A stretch of DNA of 64,000 nucleotides from Ancylostoma caninum (taxonomy: Eukaryota; Nematoda; Chromadorea; Rhabditida; Ancylostomatidae). The translations under genes were made by a program, and so were the position numbers. Below, in pieces: positions 1-12,500 of the stretch. How positions within the stretch are numbered: position 1 is the first letter of the stretch; each line of letters opens with the position of its first letter. The stretch is taken from positions 248,001-312,000 of the forward strand of contig JBAJFG010000281.1 of NCBI GenBank assembly GCA_037903475.1. Direction: 5' to 3'. Under the pieces are notes generated by a model. It saw nothing but the letters and a program-made list of their open reading frames with translations, had not been told where the DNA came from and did not search any database.

Positions 1-3000
1 TGACCCTGTATGCACAAGGTCTACTCACTGGGGTAGTTGTGGACTCTGGTGATGGAGTGACACATATCTGCCCAGTATACCAAGGTTATGCTTTGCATCA
101 TCTGACTCGACGGCTGGATATCGCAGGACGTGACATTACCCGCTATTTGATTAAGGTTAGTTTTTCTTTCTCTATCCATGAGTGCAAATATGACTGTTGT
201 TACTGATTTAGTTACTCTTGCTCCGCGGTTACAATTTCAATCATTCGGCTGACTTTGAAACGGTTCGGTTAATGAAGGAGAAGCTCTGCTATGTGGCTTA
301 TGACGTGGAACAAGAGCAGAAACTGGCCTTGGAGACGACCGTGCTGTCACAAACATACACGGTGTGCTTCTTAGTAGTTTTTCCGTTATTAATTGCTATT
401 CAGTACGTTAAATGGTTCAAATTTGAAAATTTTGTTTTAATCGGAACACTATTGTGGATTATTTCATTCGCTACATTGAACTACTTAGAGGGTGAGCCCA
501 TGGGTCATCAGGGGACCCTTCCACTAGTCATCACCATTCGGTTTCAGAATTCCTAGAACTGAAACGGTTACACTAATTGAAAGGATTAACATTGCTTTTT
601 TGCAATTGAATGATTGGGATGGTATGACTTTATTTAGCTGCGCTCTATGCTCATGCACGGTGCGTCGTTTGCGCATCGCAAGTTTTGCGTGCGGATTTTT
701 TACGGAACTGGCGCCAGCGTTATAGCCATGTGCGGGTTAATATAGCGCATGATTCGATTGCTTCAAGCCAACAGAGACGAACAGATGAAGTAAATGGGGT
801 GTATATTACACAGGTACAGGCCGGATCCTAGGTGGGTATTGCTTCCTGTGCCAGTTTACGACGTTTGATGATAAGAAGTGTCCGATTAAAAATGCAAAAT
901 CAAGAATTTTACAGTATTTTTTTGCCTCGACTTAGGCACAAAACTGAAATGATGTAGATGGCATTCTAGTTAGTCATTTAGTGACAAGGTCCATATAATT
1001 CTGTTCTTAATCTGATATAATGCCAGCTTAAATACCAGAGACACACCAGCGTTAACTCTATCAGGATTTCTGGTACCTCTCCAGATATTAGAGCGCTTTT
1101 TCACTTTTATAAGAATTTAACACTGGCATGCAATATCATAATTCATGTAAGAATCTCTACGTTCTTCGATCTTGAAATCTGGGTGCAGTCGTACTTTTTG
1201 ACAACATCCTTCTGCACATGCAAGGTTAGATGGTGGAAAAATTAGAATGAAATACCTGTGATTCAGACGTTAAAGTCTTCTTTAGAGGTCTAAAAGTTGT
1301 GCTAAAGCTGTTCAGGCCCTGAACTGTTAGACTACTCTCTCGTCCCGTTAGTCTACTGCCTTCGTTCTCACACCATCTGGTAATATCAGTTAGGCAATGC
1401 GCCGCTATTCCTAACATCACTCTACATTTTACGCTTCTCTTCGGAGATTACCAGAGAAAACGTAGTAGAGGGCGGGGGGGGGGGGGGAGGGCCTTTGGTG
1501 GGTTCAGATGGTGAGTTGCTTTCCCATCAATTTCTGTCCTCTAGAAGGCAGAGGCCCACCACGTTCTACCGCCGGTTGGGGGTATCAAGGGTATGAACAT
1601 ATCCTAGATCTTCTCGCCATGTTAATCCCAGAAATATACATCAACAGGCACAAAAACGACGAAAGTCCATTTTTGAAAGGATCGAAGTGGCTAAAACTTG
1701 GAGCGGGGAGGCGATAGCTTGAAGCTGTGCTGGCTATCTGCCACGGCAGCAACGTTGGCCAACGACTCTTGGCGTTCACCAGTCGATAAGATCAACGAAT
1801 TTGCACATCAGCTCGGTTTAGCATACTGTTACAGACCTCGTCTTGAAAAACGGGTTTAAAGACCATTTTGGAACAATTCATGTATACTGCTGGAGTTGGC
1901 TTGTCGAGTAGATGCAGAATCTGCTGCTAGCTCAATCACAAGAATGAGATAGGCCCCTGCCTTTAAGAATGCGTCTTCTTGAAACAGATCCTTGAAATGA
2001 ACTATTCCATCTATCTATCTCGCCATCGTATAAGAGTTAGTCATGACTTGTAATAATATTTTTCCGGGTTATGTTGCAATATAGTGGCCTACTCATTATC
2101 TCATGTTTTTTAATGCCAGTGAGGTTTCAAAATCATAAGAAATAGACAGCTGTTCGGTTCGTAACTTTGTTTAAAGGTCATCACCGCGGCGTGGTTGACG
2201 TTCACTTTTTCTGCTTTGTGTCACGCTTCGAGGATTACGTTTTATTATGGGTTTTTCGCCGAGCTTACGAGGCCGAGACAGGCGTTGAGGAGAAAATGTG
2301 CGAGGGGGTCTACAATAGGAGAGTAACATTGTGTAGTTAATTGATTTAGATGTGAGCGGAATATTTTTGATTGAATGTCTGGTCTTTTGCCTCTGTTTAC
2401 ATGTTGGATATGTTGTGCGAGGTGACAAAGTCGACACCCAATGGAGCAGAAACAGATGTTTTGCCTATGATAATATAAATGAAATAGTAAATATAACTTG
2501 AATACGCTGTATTTACTATCACTTTCCTACTGAATAACCATGTTTTCTTCTTTTGTGGAGTTTTTACGGTTTTCTTTTCTATCCCTTTATCTTCTAACAT
2601 TTCAGCTACCAGATGGCCGTACAATTCGACTTGGCGGTGAGAGGTTCGAGGCGCCGGAGGTGCTTTTCCAGCCGCATCTCATTAATGTAGAAAAACCTGG
2701 ATTGTCAGAGATATTGTTTGGATGCATCCAATCTAGTGATATTGGTAAGGTGTGAGCGAATTTTTCCTCACACAAAGGGGCTGAACTATACTGTTTCAGA
2801 TACTCGATTGGATTTCTACAAGCATATTGTGTTATCCGGTGGATCGACAATGTACCCAGGTCTTCCAAGTAGACTTGAGAAGGAAATGAAGCAATTATAT
2901 CTAGATCGTGTTCTGAAAGGGAACACAGAGCTTTTCCAGGTGAGATTGGTCGCATTCTCTTGTTTTTTTTTTTCGGCAACATTCTGTTAATTCTTATCTT

Positions 3001-6000
3001 CATTGATTTCCCAAATTTAGTTATCCTCTCATCAGTTAAGTGTTTTGCGTGCATTCCAAGTTTTCGTTTTCATTGCTTTTCTTTGAGGTGTTTTCACTGG
3101 CGAAGTCATGCAATTAGCTCTAATTTACGAAGTTAGAGTTTTTCAATTTTCTTCATTACTCAAGTTGTTCTTAAGATAATCGAATCGTTGAGGTGTTGGT
3201 TGTTAACATCCGTTCTCATCCAAACAGGTTTCTGTACACTGGTAGTGTGAAGTGATAGAGTTGGATGGTGTTAATTTGCTACCCAGCGCTGAAGAAGTAT
3301 CCGTACAAGCAGTCCACTTAGAATACATGAGTAGGGAGCTAATTTAGGGCATTTCCCCCCAATTTCGTCTGAGGACAAGATTATCCTTCAAAATACCTAG
3401 TTTTTGAGTCGGTTAAGAATACGAAAGACTCAAAAGATGAGGCTATCTGAACAGCTCAGGCTTGAAAGTAGTTCTGTTCTTTGCTTGATAGATAGCTTTG
3501 TAGCCAGTTGAAGTGGGTGACTTTTGATTCTAGAACCTTAAAGTAATGTTGTAGAAGGATATTTATTCTTTTTTGGTCTCCTTTGAGTAAACTATTCAAA
3601 TTAATCAATGATTGCACCATTGTTTGGCTGCAGGATTAGCAATGTACTTTTTTCTCAGACACGTAGGCATATTTGCTGATACTTTCATGTGGCAGTAAAG
3701 TTTGCAGCAGATACTCCTTGCTCCAACCCCTTCACTACTAAACATGCGTCACATACAGAGATTTGGTCACGCATTTCCGTGCGTATGTTTGTGAAAGGGC
3801 TGAGGACATCGTGGATGGTTTTTATGTGCGACTCGCGGGGGGTCTAATCAAACCCTCATGTGGTCGAAGCGCTTTTTCGTTTGAGAGGCGCGTCACGCTT
3901 GCAACGAGTTTCATGGGCGTTGTCTTTTTGTGGCTCGTTTTGTGGGAATGTTTTCATTTGTGTTGCGCTGCCTGTTCATCGGCCCGATCGACCCTGGGCG
4001 CGTGTTCCGGCTTAGCATAGTCAAATAGAGAGAGAGTCACCCAGATGCCACTTGCAGTCAAGGGAGGTATGGGACGTGCAAAGAGCGCGATTGGAAAGAA
4101 AACAGGCGGAATGCAGGTTTTGAGGGATAACAAGAATGTGTATCAAGACGACTATACAGAAGAGCAGGTTGCTGTATGTGACTTTGAAATTCAAGTGCTA
4201 TATCTCTTTGGTGGCCAGGAGGGTTTATAAAAATAGCTGACAAGGGAAGGATACTCGGTGGCAGTGGCCATTCATGATGCGATATGTTCTACTAGATGCA
4301 GTTTTTGATGCTGATTTCGAATCCGTAGTCCAGATTTCCTGAGGAGTTTTGTATAGTGAGTTACAGCTATTTCTTTTTGCGCTGATTTACCATAGAGCGC
4401 TCATGTATTGGCTCCGGGTTGTGTTTGGTAGCTGTTTCAGCTTGTTAAAACTATAGAGTGCTTTGGGAGAGAACAAGGACGTTGATAGTGTGCTGCCGAT
4501 GCAGCTGCATTACCCCAATTTAAGCCTGTACATGAAGACCGTGAGTGTGTTAGTGAATTTGAGTGCGGTCCTCACACACGAACTCAAATTGGGGTCAGGC
4601 AGCTGCGCCGGCAGCACACAGTCAATGCCTTTGTTCTTTCCTTAAGCACTGTGTAGTTTGAAGACACTAAAACAGCTAACGAGCACATCCTGGAGCCAGT
4701 ACATGAGTTCTTTATCTTAAATCAGCGCGAGAAGAAATAGCTGTAACTCAAGATACAGGTCTCTTCAGAAAATTTGGACTACGGATTCGAAAACAGCGTC
4801 AAAAGCTGCATCTGGTAGTCCACGTCATATCACGAATGACCACGGCCATTTAGTATCCTTCCTTGTGTGGGAAATTTAAGAAATCTGGTCGGTTCAAAAT
4901 CATCCTGACTGTGTTTTACTTGAATTATTACTCCTTTTTATTGAGTTCTGGAGGTGGTGGATTCTAATATGATTTTAATTTAATGCCCCCACAATTGTTA
5001 ACGATTTGCAATCCTATCGCGATCACTTCTTTTTGATATTGTAATTTAAAGGAAATTTCGAGGCAATCAGCAGCTTGAGAATTGTCAGATGTCTTCTATT
5101 CTTTTTGATATTTTTCTTTTAATTTCTTGTCGCAAGTTTTGAGGGAGAGAGTAAAACCAGAAAAAATACGATTAAATGAAAATACTCTACTTCAAAAAAA
5201 AGAACATTTTACGTTCAAATTAGTAGGAGCAATCCATCGCGGCCCAGCTCCACATCGCGAAATAGCCAGGATGTCCATTTTGGTAGAATTCGGCTGTATT
5301 CCGCGGTTTTCATGTTGTAATGCATCCACCATTTTGCATTTCACGTCGCATTGTCGATATGACCTGTAGAATTGGATTAATGTCTGAAAGGGCGAAGCCT
5401 CTGCGATTTATGGCATTTCATCGGCTGTGTAATTTGGTGTGAAGAAGAAGGAAAAAAAAAGAGTCCAGCGAGGAATTTCGGTGTTCCAGTTCTAGTTTCC
5501 ATGTTATTCGAACTGAAGTAGCAATTTCGATTGAAGAAGTTCCATTGAAGCCACAATTCTTCCATAGAAATGACGTTCTGAATGCAATACGAAATGAGAT
5601 TTCCGTCTCTGGATTGTGTCCAATCCAATAAACCGTGTAATGTTACATGGAACATGCACGGAAGCTGGTCGTGGAAAGTATGACGGGCCTGCTGCAAAAG
5701 GCAAACCCATTCCTAAAGTGTAACTGTGTGTAAGTGCACGCTGCTGGCAGAGTATTGGCTTCAAGGCGGATTTAGGATCGCTGTGATGGAAATGTATACA
5801 GTAATCACGAACATTTATCGAAATAAGGGCTCTACCTCATTGTTTTTAATGGGAGGTGTGGGAAATGGTCGTGGTTCGCTATAACGAAATTTGCCGGACG
5901 CGACTGTGCTGACTTGACTTCCTCAAGATGTTTTCGATCTGATCGTTATTCTTCCGCTGTAATAACTCAGTGATTGTTTTTCCAGAAGTTCAAAGTACGT

Positions 6001-8657
6001 ATCGAGGCGACACCGTTCCGAAAACATATGGTTTTTCTTGGTGGCGCTGTGCTAGCCAACATTATGAGGGATAGGGACCATGTGAGTTCCTTTTTCATTG
6101 CTCTTTCTATCGTTTTTTGAACTATTCTCATTGATTTCACGTTTTGAGGGTTTCACAGAGTGAGCCATTAATCTACAGAAATTTTGGCGTCTATCTATTC
6201 TTTGATGTTGATTTGTTTTTTGGGCTCAACCACATAGACTTTTAACTCGAATTTGCCAAGATCTGAGCATTTGGACAGTTCATCCTGCTTGAGTTTTCTT
6301 CCTTCTAGCTGCTTTTCTAATGATCTTGACCATCTCTGGAATTTGTTGTTGTCTGGAACTTCCTTGAAATTCCGTCCTCCCGTTGATGTAAGAAATGACC
6401 TAGTTCCAAAAATTGTTCTCGATAGTTGACCGAAAACTGGGCGATGAATGGCTTTAGCACTTGCCGACACGTTTTTATACATGAAGTTTTTGCTGGTATT
6501 TGATGAGTGATCTGCTGGTCAAGTGGTGCTGGTTTTATCATATTCTTGCGTAATATTTGTTAAGATTGTCGGGGAAATTTTTACTAGTAGTGTCTGGTTA
6601 CCGTGAAGAAACTCTGAAAAAGTTTCGTATTGATTGGTTTCTTGGTTATAGAGCGTGCAAGTGATTGTTCCCTGATGATATCTTCTTCCTAATTTTTCTC
6701 TCTAGAGTAGAGGCGGTCGTTAAGCGTATTCAGGGCGTGAGCGAAATCTGTTGCTGTGAAATGGCTCAATAATTTTTGCCTTATAATGCTTGCATTTGAT
6801 TTCTATTGACTTTTCATTTCTTCCACCGATAAGATCATGCCAGGCATTTCAAAAATAGGAAATTTAAAAAAAGTAAGAATTCTTCCATTTCTATCTGAGA
6901 GTGGTGCGTAGGGCAGCTCAACGCATATTCATCTGTACTAGTCTTCAAGAGCAGGTCTGAGTAAAAGTTTTGCCTCTAGTTCTGTTTCAGTTACTGCTGT
7001 AATATGACGATTTTCTTCATATGTATCCTTTGGATGCCAACATTCATATGGAACGTTGCGTCCTTACGCATCATTGCACATGCTTTGTGTAGTCACAGTG
7101 AACCAGCAAATATTCTTTTTTTTTGGCATTCCGGGGATGCTTTCTTGTTTTTGGGAGTTTGGAAGCCAAATGAGGTTTCCGTTCTTTAGCGTAGATTGAA
7201 ATACTGCTTCCTTATGAATTGTGCTTTGGACGATGAAATTCTATGAGGAAAATAGGCAGTAAATTGCCGGAAAGGAATGTGGACGTTCCAGCGTCATTGA
7301 ACCAGTCTGAACAGTACCTTGGAATTCCTTGGAATGGGTGAATAAAATAAAATTTATTTTGTTGTTCGTTTACGTTAGTAATTGTCATGCTTTTCTCCTT
7401 TTTCCTTAAGGCAAGATCTTTCATGGTGAACTAGAAAAAAAAAAGAGTAGTTTTTAAAGAAAGAGTAGCTCTCAGTAATAGTTTTTTCTCTGAGGATTGA
7501 ACAAAAGTTCAGCGTTTAAACGCGACTTATGGGGAAAGAGTTTTGGCCATTTCTATTGCGGTTTACCCAATATCTTTCACATCTTTCCTGTTTTATCAGT
7601 TTGTTCTATTTGACGGACTTAACAAAGTGGAAACATCAGCTCCTGTTGTTGATTGTTTTCTCGATTGGAGATGTTTCTGGAACATATTTTCTTTTCTATT
7701 ATGGGGTGGTAGTCTACATGTCTTGTCAGAACTGATAGTGTCAAATGTACGAGATTTTCAATAATAAGTCGACAGCTTGCTTCATTTTGCTCAAAAACAG
7801 GCGTCAGTGGCGGTGGCAGATGGGGATGAGGAAGAATTGGGGCCCCCGGCGAATGAGGGACCTCTGAGGCCGGAAGTTTAATGATCAATTCTTAGAAAAT
7901 TTGTATTAATACCAAATGAGCGTGGACATCTAAAAACTGGAAATTAAAAGTGGGCCGATACAAAATTTTCGTCCTCTTTCAGTAGTTTTGAAAAGGCTTC
8001 GGCAGTCACGACATATTCTGGAAGAAGAGAAAGTGGGGAAGTGAGCATGTTTCCTGAACTTCGTGTCTTTATATGTGCAGAGTACAAGAATGAGTGAACT
8101 CTGACCATGAGTATGATTGCCGGGGGGGGGGGGGCAGCTGGGTATAGACGTCACATATGGGTAAACATGCTGATAGGCTCCAGGTAAAGGGTAATTTTGG
8201 GTGAAGGGTAATTTTGGGCACGTTGATACATCTAAACGTCTAACATGGGTAAGCTTAGAGGTGCATTCTCGCCTGGTGGTGTTTATCTATAACCCTTTTA
8301 CCTGGGTAGAGAACGATTAGAAGAAATGCTACTAGACTGTTAATGGATTAATAAATTTCGGCAACTAGAGTCCAATGATTTGTTCTTCCGTAGGGGCGGG
8401 CGGCAATAGATTCGTAATTTTGGTTGCATTCATCCGCTGTCGTTTCCCATGGGACTCTTTGAGAATTTGTGGAATTTCACAGATGACTCAGTCGTATTGT
8501 TGTTTGTCGCCTTAGTTTCTCGATGTTTTTTTTTCTCTATTAGTCACAGTCACAGCAATCGGGAATTATAGTTTCTTTGCAGGACTTTTGGATCTCGAAA
8601 GCCGAGTACGACGAAGGTGGTCTGCAGCGGTGCTTAGTGAAATTGGGCATTAAATAA
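1..8657 (+). CDS. arx-2: Actin-related protein 2 (Arp2), 3' part of gene
   Basis: Arp2 is an ATP-binding subunit of the Arp2/3 complex, which nucleates branched actin filaments at the cell cortex. Six exons are read on the plus strand: 1-155, 212-361, 2606-2744, 2800-2939, 5986-6081 and 8583-8657 (stop TAA). All introns begin GT and end AG, and exon phases join without a break, giving 250 residues. The Arp2 family is about 394 residues long, so roughly the first 145 lie upstream of the window. Visible family signatures are the second phosphate loop [10 protein letters not shown] in exon 1, [14 protein letters not shown] and the [11 protein letters not shown] run in exon 2, GGERFEAPE in exon 3, [19 protein letters not shown] in exon 4, and [15 protein letters not shown] in exon 5. 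The last exon, starting [13 protein letters not shown] and ending KLGIK, matches the Arp2 C-terminus. Introns of 2.2, 3.0 and 2.5 kb carry repeats (1544, 4241, 8100); one intron is only 55 bp. I see no disruption. Confidence 0.97.
1544..1967 (+). mobile_element. TTAA-type inverted-repeat MITE, copy 1
   Basis: About 424 bp lying in the arx-2 intron 212-361/2606. It begins AGAAGGCAGAGGCCCA and ends TAGGCCCCTGCCTTTAAG, so the ends are inverted repeats. The interior matches the reverse complement of the copy at 50811-51236 along nearly its whole length, for example the stretch around GTCGATAAGATCAACG. It has no transposase and is non-autonomous. A G-run of 14 bases sits just upstream (about 1480). 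Confidence 0.8.
4241..4866 (+). mobile_element. Fold-back (long palindrome) element in arx-2 intron
   Basis: The two halves are imperfect reverse complements over about 300 bp each. The left end CAAGGGAAGGATACT pairs with the right end AGTATCCTTCCTTGTG. GAATCCGTAGTCCA (about 4319) pairs with TGGACTACGGATTC (about 4777), and CAGCTATTTCTTTTTGCGC pairs with GCGCGAGAAGAAATAGCTG. The centre around 4540-4570 is a loop. No transposase frame is visible. Transcribed as part of the arx-2 pre-mRNA it would form a long double-stranded RNA. Confidence 0.85.
8100..8325 (+). repeat. GGGTA-rich dispersed repeat, copy 1
   Basis: Contains ACCATGAGTATGATTGCC, then GCAGCTGGGTATAGACGTC, then ATGGGTAAACATG and CCAGGTAAAGGGTAA. 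The same order of blocks recurs at 9745, 11465, 23240 (reverse) and 40490 (reverse). It lies in the last arx-2 intron. A run of G at about 8121-8133 interrupts it. Confidence 0.75.
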
Positions 8658-8993
8658 GCGTCAACGTACGGTAATTTAAGTATCAGTCAAGGAGGTTGTT
8701 CTGAAACTCAACTCATTTTGTCGTTCCTCGCTACTGCATGTTCAGTTACATACATATTGAGGTGTTTATTCGTTTGATTTTTAAGACCATTTTTTTGAAT
8801 TATGAGTACTATTTAAGTTATTGATTGATTTTTGTCCCGAATGTGATAATTCTTAAAGCTAATAATGCTCGTATTGTTAATATGCGCCGTATGTGTTGTT
8901 ATCGATCACTTTTTTTTTTCGTCTTGTGCTCTACTGCTCACTCCGAAGCTCTTACGATGAACTCGGTCGACACTCTCGCGTGTACATTTTTCA

Positions 8994-9105
8994 TGTCTAT
9001 CCGTCTGTCTATCTGTCTGCCTGTTTATTTGTCTGTTTGTTCGCCTATCACTCGCTGTCTGTCTGCACCTGTATGTCTGTCTGTCAGTTTGTGTGTATTG
9101 TGTGT
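8994..9105 (+). repeat. (CTGT)n-type microsatellite
   Basis: Imperfect array of TGTC/CTGT units (TCCGTCTGTCTATCTGTCTG and onward) in the presumed arx-2 3' UTR. It produces spurious open frames rich in Ser, Val and Cys. Confidence 0.8.
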
Positions 9106-9229
9106 TAAAGTAGTATTTGCCTTTTAAGTTTCATATACATACGTATTTATTTTTATTTTCTCGATGTTTTCTCTATTAGTTTTTATTTTCCCTTTCGCTA
9201 TATGGTTATGGAAGAATTCTCTTTTTGAC

Positions 9230-9235
9230 AATAAA
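9230..9235 (+). terminator. Candidate poly(A) signal for arx-2
   Basis: AATAAA followed by GTGTAG, 573 bases after the arx-2 stop. It is the first canonical hexamer I see downstream of the stop. A minus-strand AATAAA also lies near 9150, which would suit a convergent gene. Confidence 0.45.
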
Positions 9236-9517
9236 GTGTAGAATTGTTTTATGAACCGGATATTGTGGGCGGTGGAACGTTACGAGTTCGTTCCCACGCG
9301 TGCCGAAGAGAGCGTGCGAAAACCACGCCCACTTTCGTCCTCCACCGCTTTGATTTCATGGCCCGTTTCTATAAATGTCGTCGTCGATCAGTGCAGCATT
9401 TCTCCATTTGTGCCGGCGGTTTTGAGTCTTATTGTTATGCTGCCTTTGCTCCCGGTTTGAGGGTAAGCCTAGGTTGTCTTTGTGGGATTAAATGAGCATA
9501 AAATGTGAATGGTTGAT

Positions 9518-12500
9518 TTAGCTTTCTTTGACCTTCACAGCGCTGTAGATATCCTTGTTTTTATCCGTAGGTCTTGTCCAATTTGACATTGTCCGGTCAT
9601 ATTCCCCATTCCGGCTAACAGCTCTATAAATCCTAGTCTCAGATCCATTGTCTTGCTGTGAGCATCCATTCATCCTATATTTTCTTGCCATCGGGTGTGC
9701 ATCAAAGCCGCAGCGTTTTCGGAACCGGTGTTGGACTGGGACATGCCAACCTATATCCCTGGGTATCATTACCCGCGAGTAGCAGCCTGGTGTAGAAAAC
9801 GTTACTCATGGGTAAACATGCTGTGGGTGCCACCTTTGGGTAAATTTGATTATTTGATTATGTTAACATGCTTACCATGGGTGATTTCAATGATGCCTTC
9901 CGTTTCTGGTGGAGCAAAAAAGTCAGCTCAAAGCGACTAAGCCTATTAATGCCTGAAGAGTGTGAAAGAATAGCAGCTGTACGGGATTCAGTTGATTTTT
10001 CTTTATTTTTAAGGCAATTTCAAAGCTTATACGCTCTTTCATTGTAGCCGATTTTGACAGAGTAGTCATTTCTGGCTAACCTAGGCACAACTAGTGTATT
10101 CGAGTATCCCTTGTCAGTCTAAGGCTCCTCTTCAGGAATGAATGTAAAGTCCGGATTCTGAGCTAGAGCTACCTGTATAGTTTTTCCTTGGGAACTAGTA
10201 TGTGAGAAACGTTCCTGGCATTGCTCAGGACAGGTTATACTACACGGGTTGTTGACGGGCCACCTGGTGATTATGCAGGAATTGCTGATCCAGACGGGTT
10301 TCTCATCATCTTTGACGACTAGTACGTTGTAATGTTATATGGAGGTGAATTCTTCAGGATATACAGCGTGAGTAGATGAAATCGAAGGATCCAGACGCTA
10401 CTATCAATTTTTTTTTCAAATTATGCTGAAAAATATGTTGTCCTCTAGCCATAGCTCGTCTCAAGATTTTCCTTGAGTCTTTTAGAATTTGCACTACATG
10501 GCTTGAATACCCAATATTTCACCTTCTTTTATTTATTTACTTTTATTTATTTATTTATTATATGCACGTTGAAGTGCGCAAGAACAACTTTTAATCAGAA
10601 CAAAAATTATGCTATCAAACATACAAGGAATGTAAATATAGTAGCTGTTCCACAAAGAAAATTACAGTTGAAAGAGAAAACAAAAAAAGAAAAGAATGGT
10701 AACGATTCCCCAGAGTCCCCAGCAAACAAGCATGCTATGCATTCCTACGATATGCCTTGTGCTGGGTAACCTGATACGAATAGTATCCTTAGAGATTACT
10801 TTTCGGCATCCTCAAAGGAATTTGTCTATGATGTTTCGAGTAAGAGTTCTAGCCGCGCCTATATTCTCATTCCCTCCCTCCCTTTCCACTGGGGAAAGAT
10901 CTTCTGCGACTGTCACGGGTGCTAGTGCTTGGATACCTAATACTGGTGTGAACAGCTTTTTCCCACGAGGTAGCGATAAACAACAGAAAAGCTGGGATTA
11001 GTTTTTTCATTTTGATGAGATTAGACAACAAGCAGTCCGGTTGTGCTGTTCATTTTCTCATAGTAATCTGCATCCGTGACGCAGTATTAACTGAATATCC
11101 TCTACTTCTATTGAAATAATAGTCTGACATAGTGCTGGGTATCAGGAAAAATGTACTCTTTGGAAGGCTGGGATACCCGAGCTGGTGTACTTTCTGGAGT
11201 ATATTTGAGCCCACATCTATGACTGGACGTATGGGACGTCTCAAGTGCTGGATGCTAGCCAGGGGGGGGGAAAGCGTGGGAGAAATGGGAATAACAATGC
11301 TACTAGAAGTATTAAGTTCAAAAATAAATGGCCAATGATAAGTACTTCGAGAATATTAATGAAAATAACTAATAAATGTAAACATATACAGTGTTTTTAC
11401 TTAATTCATTAATTAATTCCAGTTATTCGGCAACCCATCCTCGGTGGGTAGGGGTGGGGAGGCCTCGCAACCATGGGTATGATTACCAACAGGTAGCAGC
11501 TGGGTTTAGACAATTTCACTCGTAGGTTACTTGCTAACATGTGCCAGGTAAAAGACAAATCTGGAGGATACGTTCACACGTTTATCACGGGCGCATCCGG
11601 GTCATGAAGAACTTCTTTTTAGAAATAAGATGTAGCTATTCATTCGCTTAAACGATTAGGTCGTGCGACCAGTACATTGGAACACAGTGACTACTCTGCG
11701 ATATAATGGTGGAGGCAAAAAGTGGTCCTGGGTATGGTTTAATCGTACATGATGTATAGATTTGCCAGGCAATTCTAGAACAGGATACAAAGTATATTAT
11801 ATTAATATTCGCCCCTCGAAACTCTCCAAGAGTGCTACAAGTACTGCTAACCTGTTGTACTTAAGTGTCCAATTTGAAATTAATTCCAGTGTTTGCCCTA
11901 AAAATCCTCTTCGTTTCCTTCAAAACTCGTTCCTTGATTTCTCACTTAGTTTCATCTCTTGTTCTTAGAGTTTGTTCATCAATTCATTAAGTGATTAATT
12001 TGCTGATTTATTCAATTATTTATTCGTCAGAACCATTCATTCACATCATTCATTCATTCACTACATTCATTCATTCACTGCATTCATTCATTCATTCATT
12101 CATTCATTCATTCATTCATTCATTCATTCATTCATTCGTTTAGTCATTCATTTAGCCATTCATTCAGTCATTCATTTAGTCATTCACTTGTTCATTCATT
12201 CATTCATTCATTCGTTTAGTCATTCATTTAGCCATTCATTCAGTCATTCACTTGTTCATTCATTCATTCATTCATTCATTCATTCATTCATTCATTCATT
12301 CATTCATTCATTCATTCTTTCATTCATTCATTCATTCACTCACTCATTCATTCATTCATTCACTCATTCATTCATTCATTCATTCATTCATTCAGTCATT
12401 CAGCCATTCATTCAATCATTCAGTCATTCATCTACAGATAACTTGCTCAGATTCTACTTACATTCATTAGTTCCTTTGTTCATTCGTTTCCGCCGTTTTG

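Larger units (their letters stand above)
8658..9235 (+). other. arx-2 3' untranslated region (inferred)
   Basis: Noncoding sequence from the arx-2 stop to the first good AATAAA. It is T-rich and carries a CTGT-type microsatellite. The exact cleavage point cannot be read from sequence. Confidence 0.5.

Noticed and set aside
1476..1495. Long G-run, with others at 8121, 11262, 27235 and a C-run at 60231
   Set aside because: Homopolymers at repeat edges; could seed G-quadruplexes but nothing specific supports a role.
1508..1717. Plus-strand frame with an apparent conserved peptide
   Set aside because: It lies in MITE copy 1 and is explained as repeat sequence; kept only as an observation on the repeat family.
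6195..6541. Antisense protein-like frames inside the last arx-2 introns
   Set aside because: No splice sites or recognisable domain; a purine-rich minus strand inside an intron readily yields charged chance frames.
8825..9127. Hydrophobic open frames over the CTGT array
   Set aside because: They arise from simple-sequence DNA in the presumed arx-2 3' UTR.
9350..9466. TATA-like CTATAAA followed by CpG-rich sequence and a GTAAGC donor on the plus strand
   Set aside because: Could be a promoter and noncoding first exon, but no linked coding exon was found and the region overlaps the end zone of convergent models.
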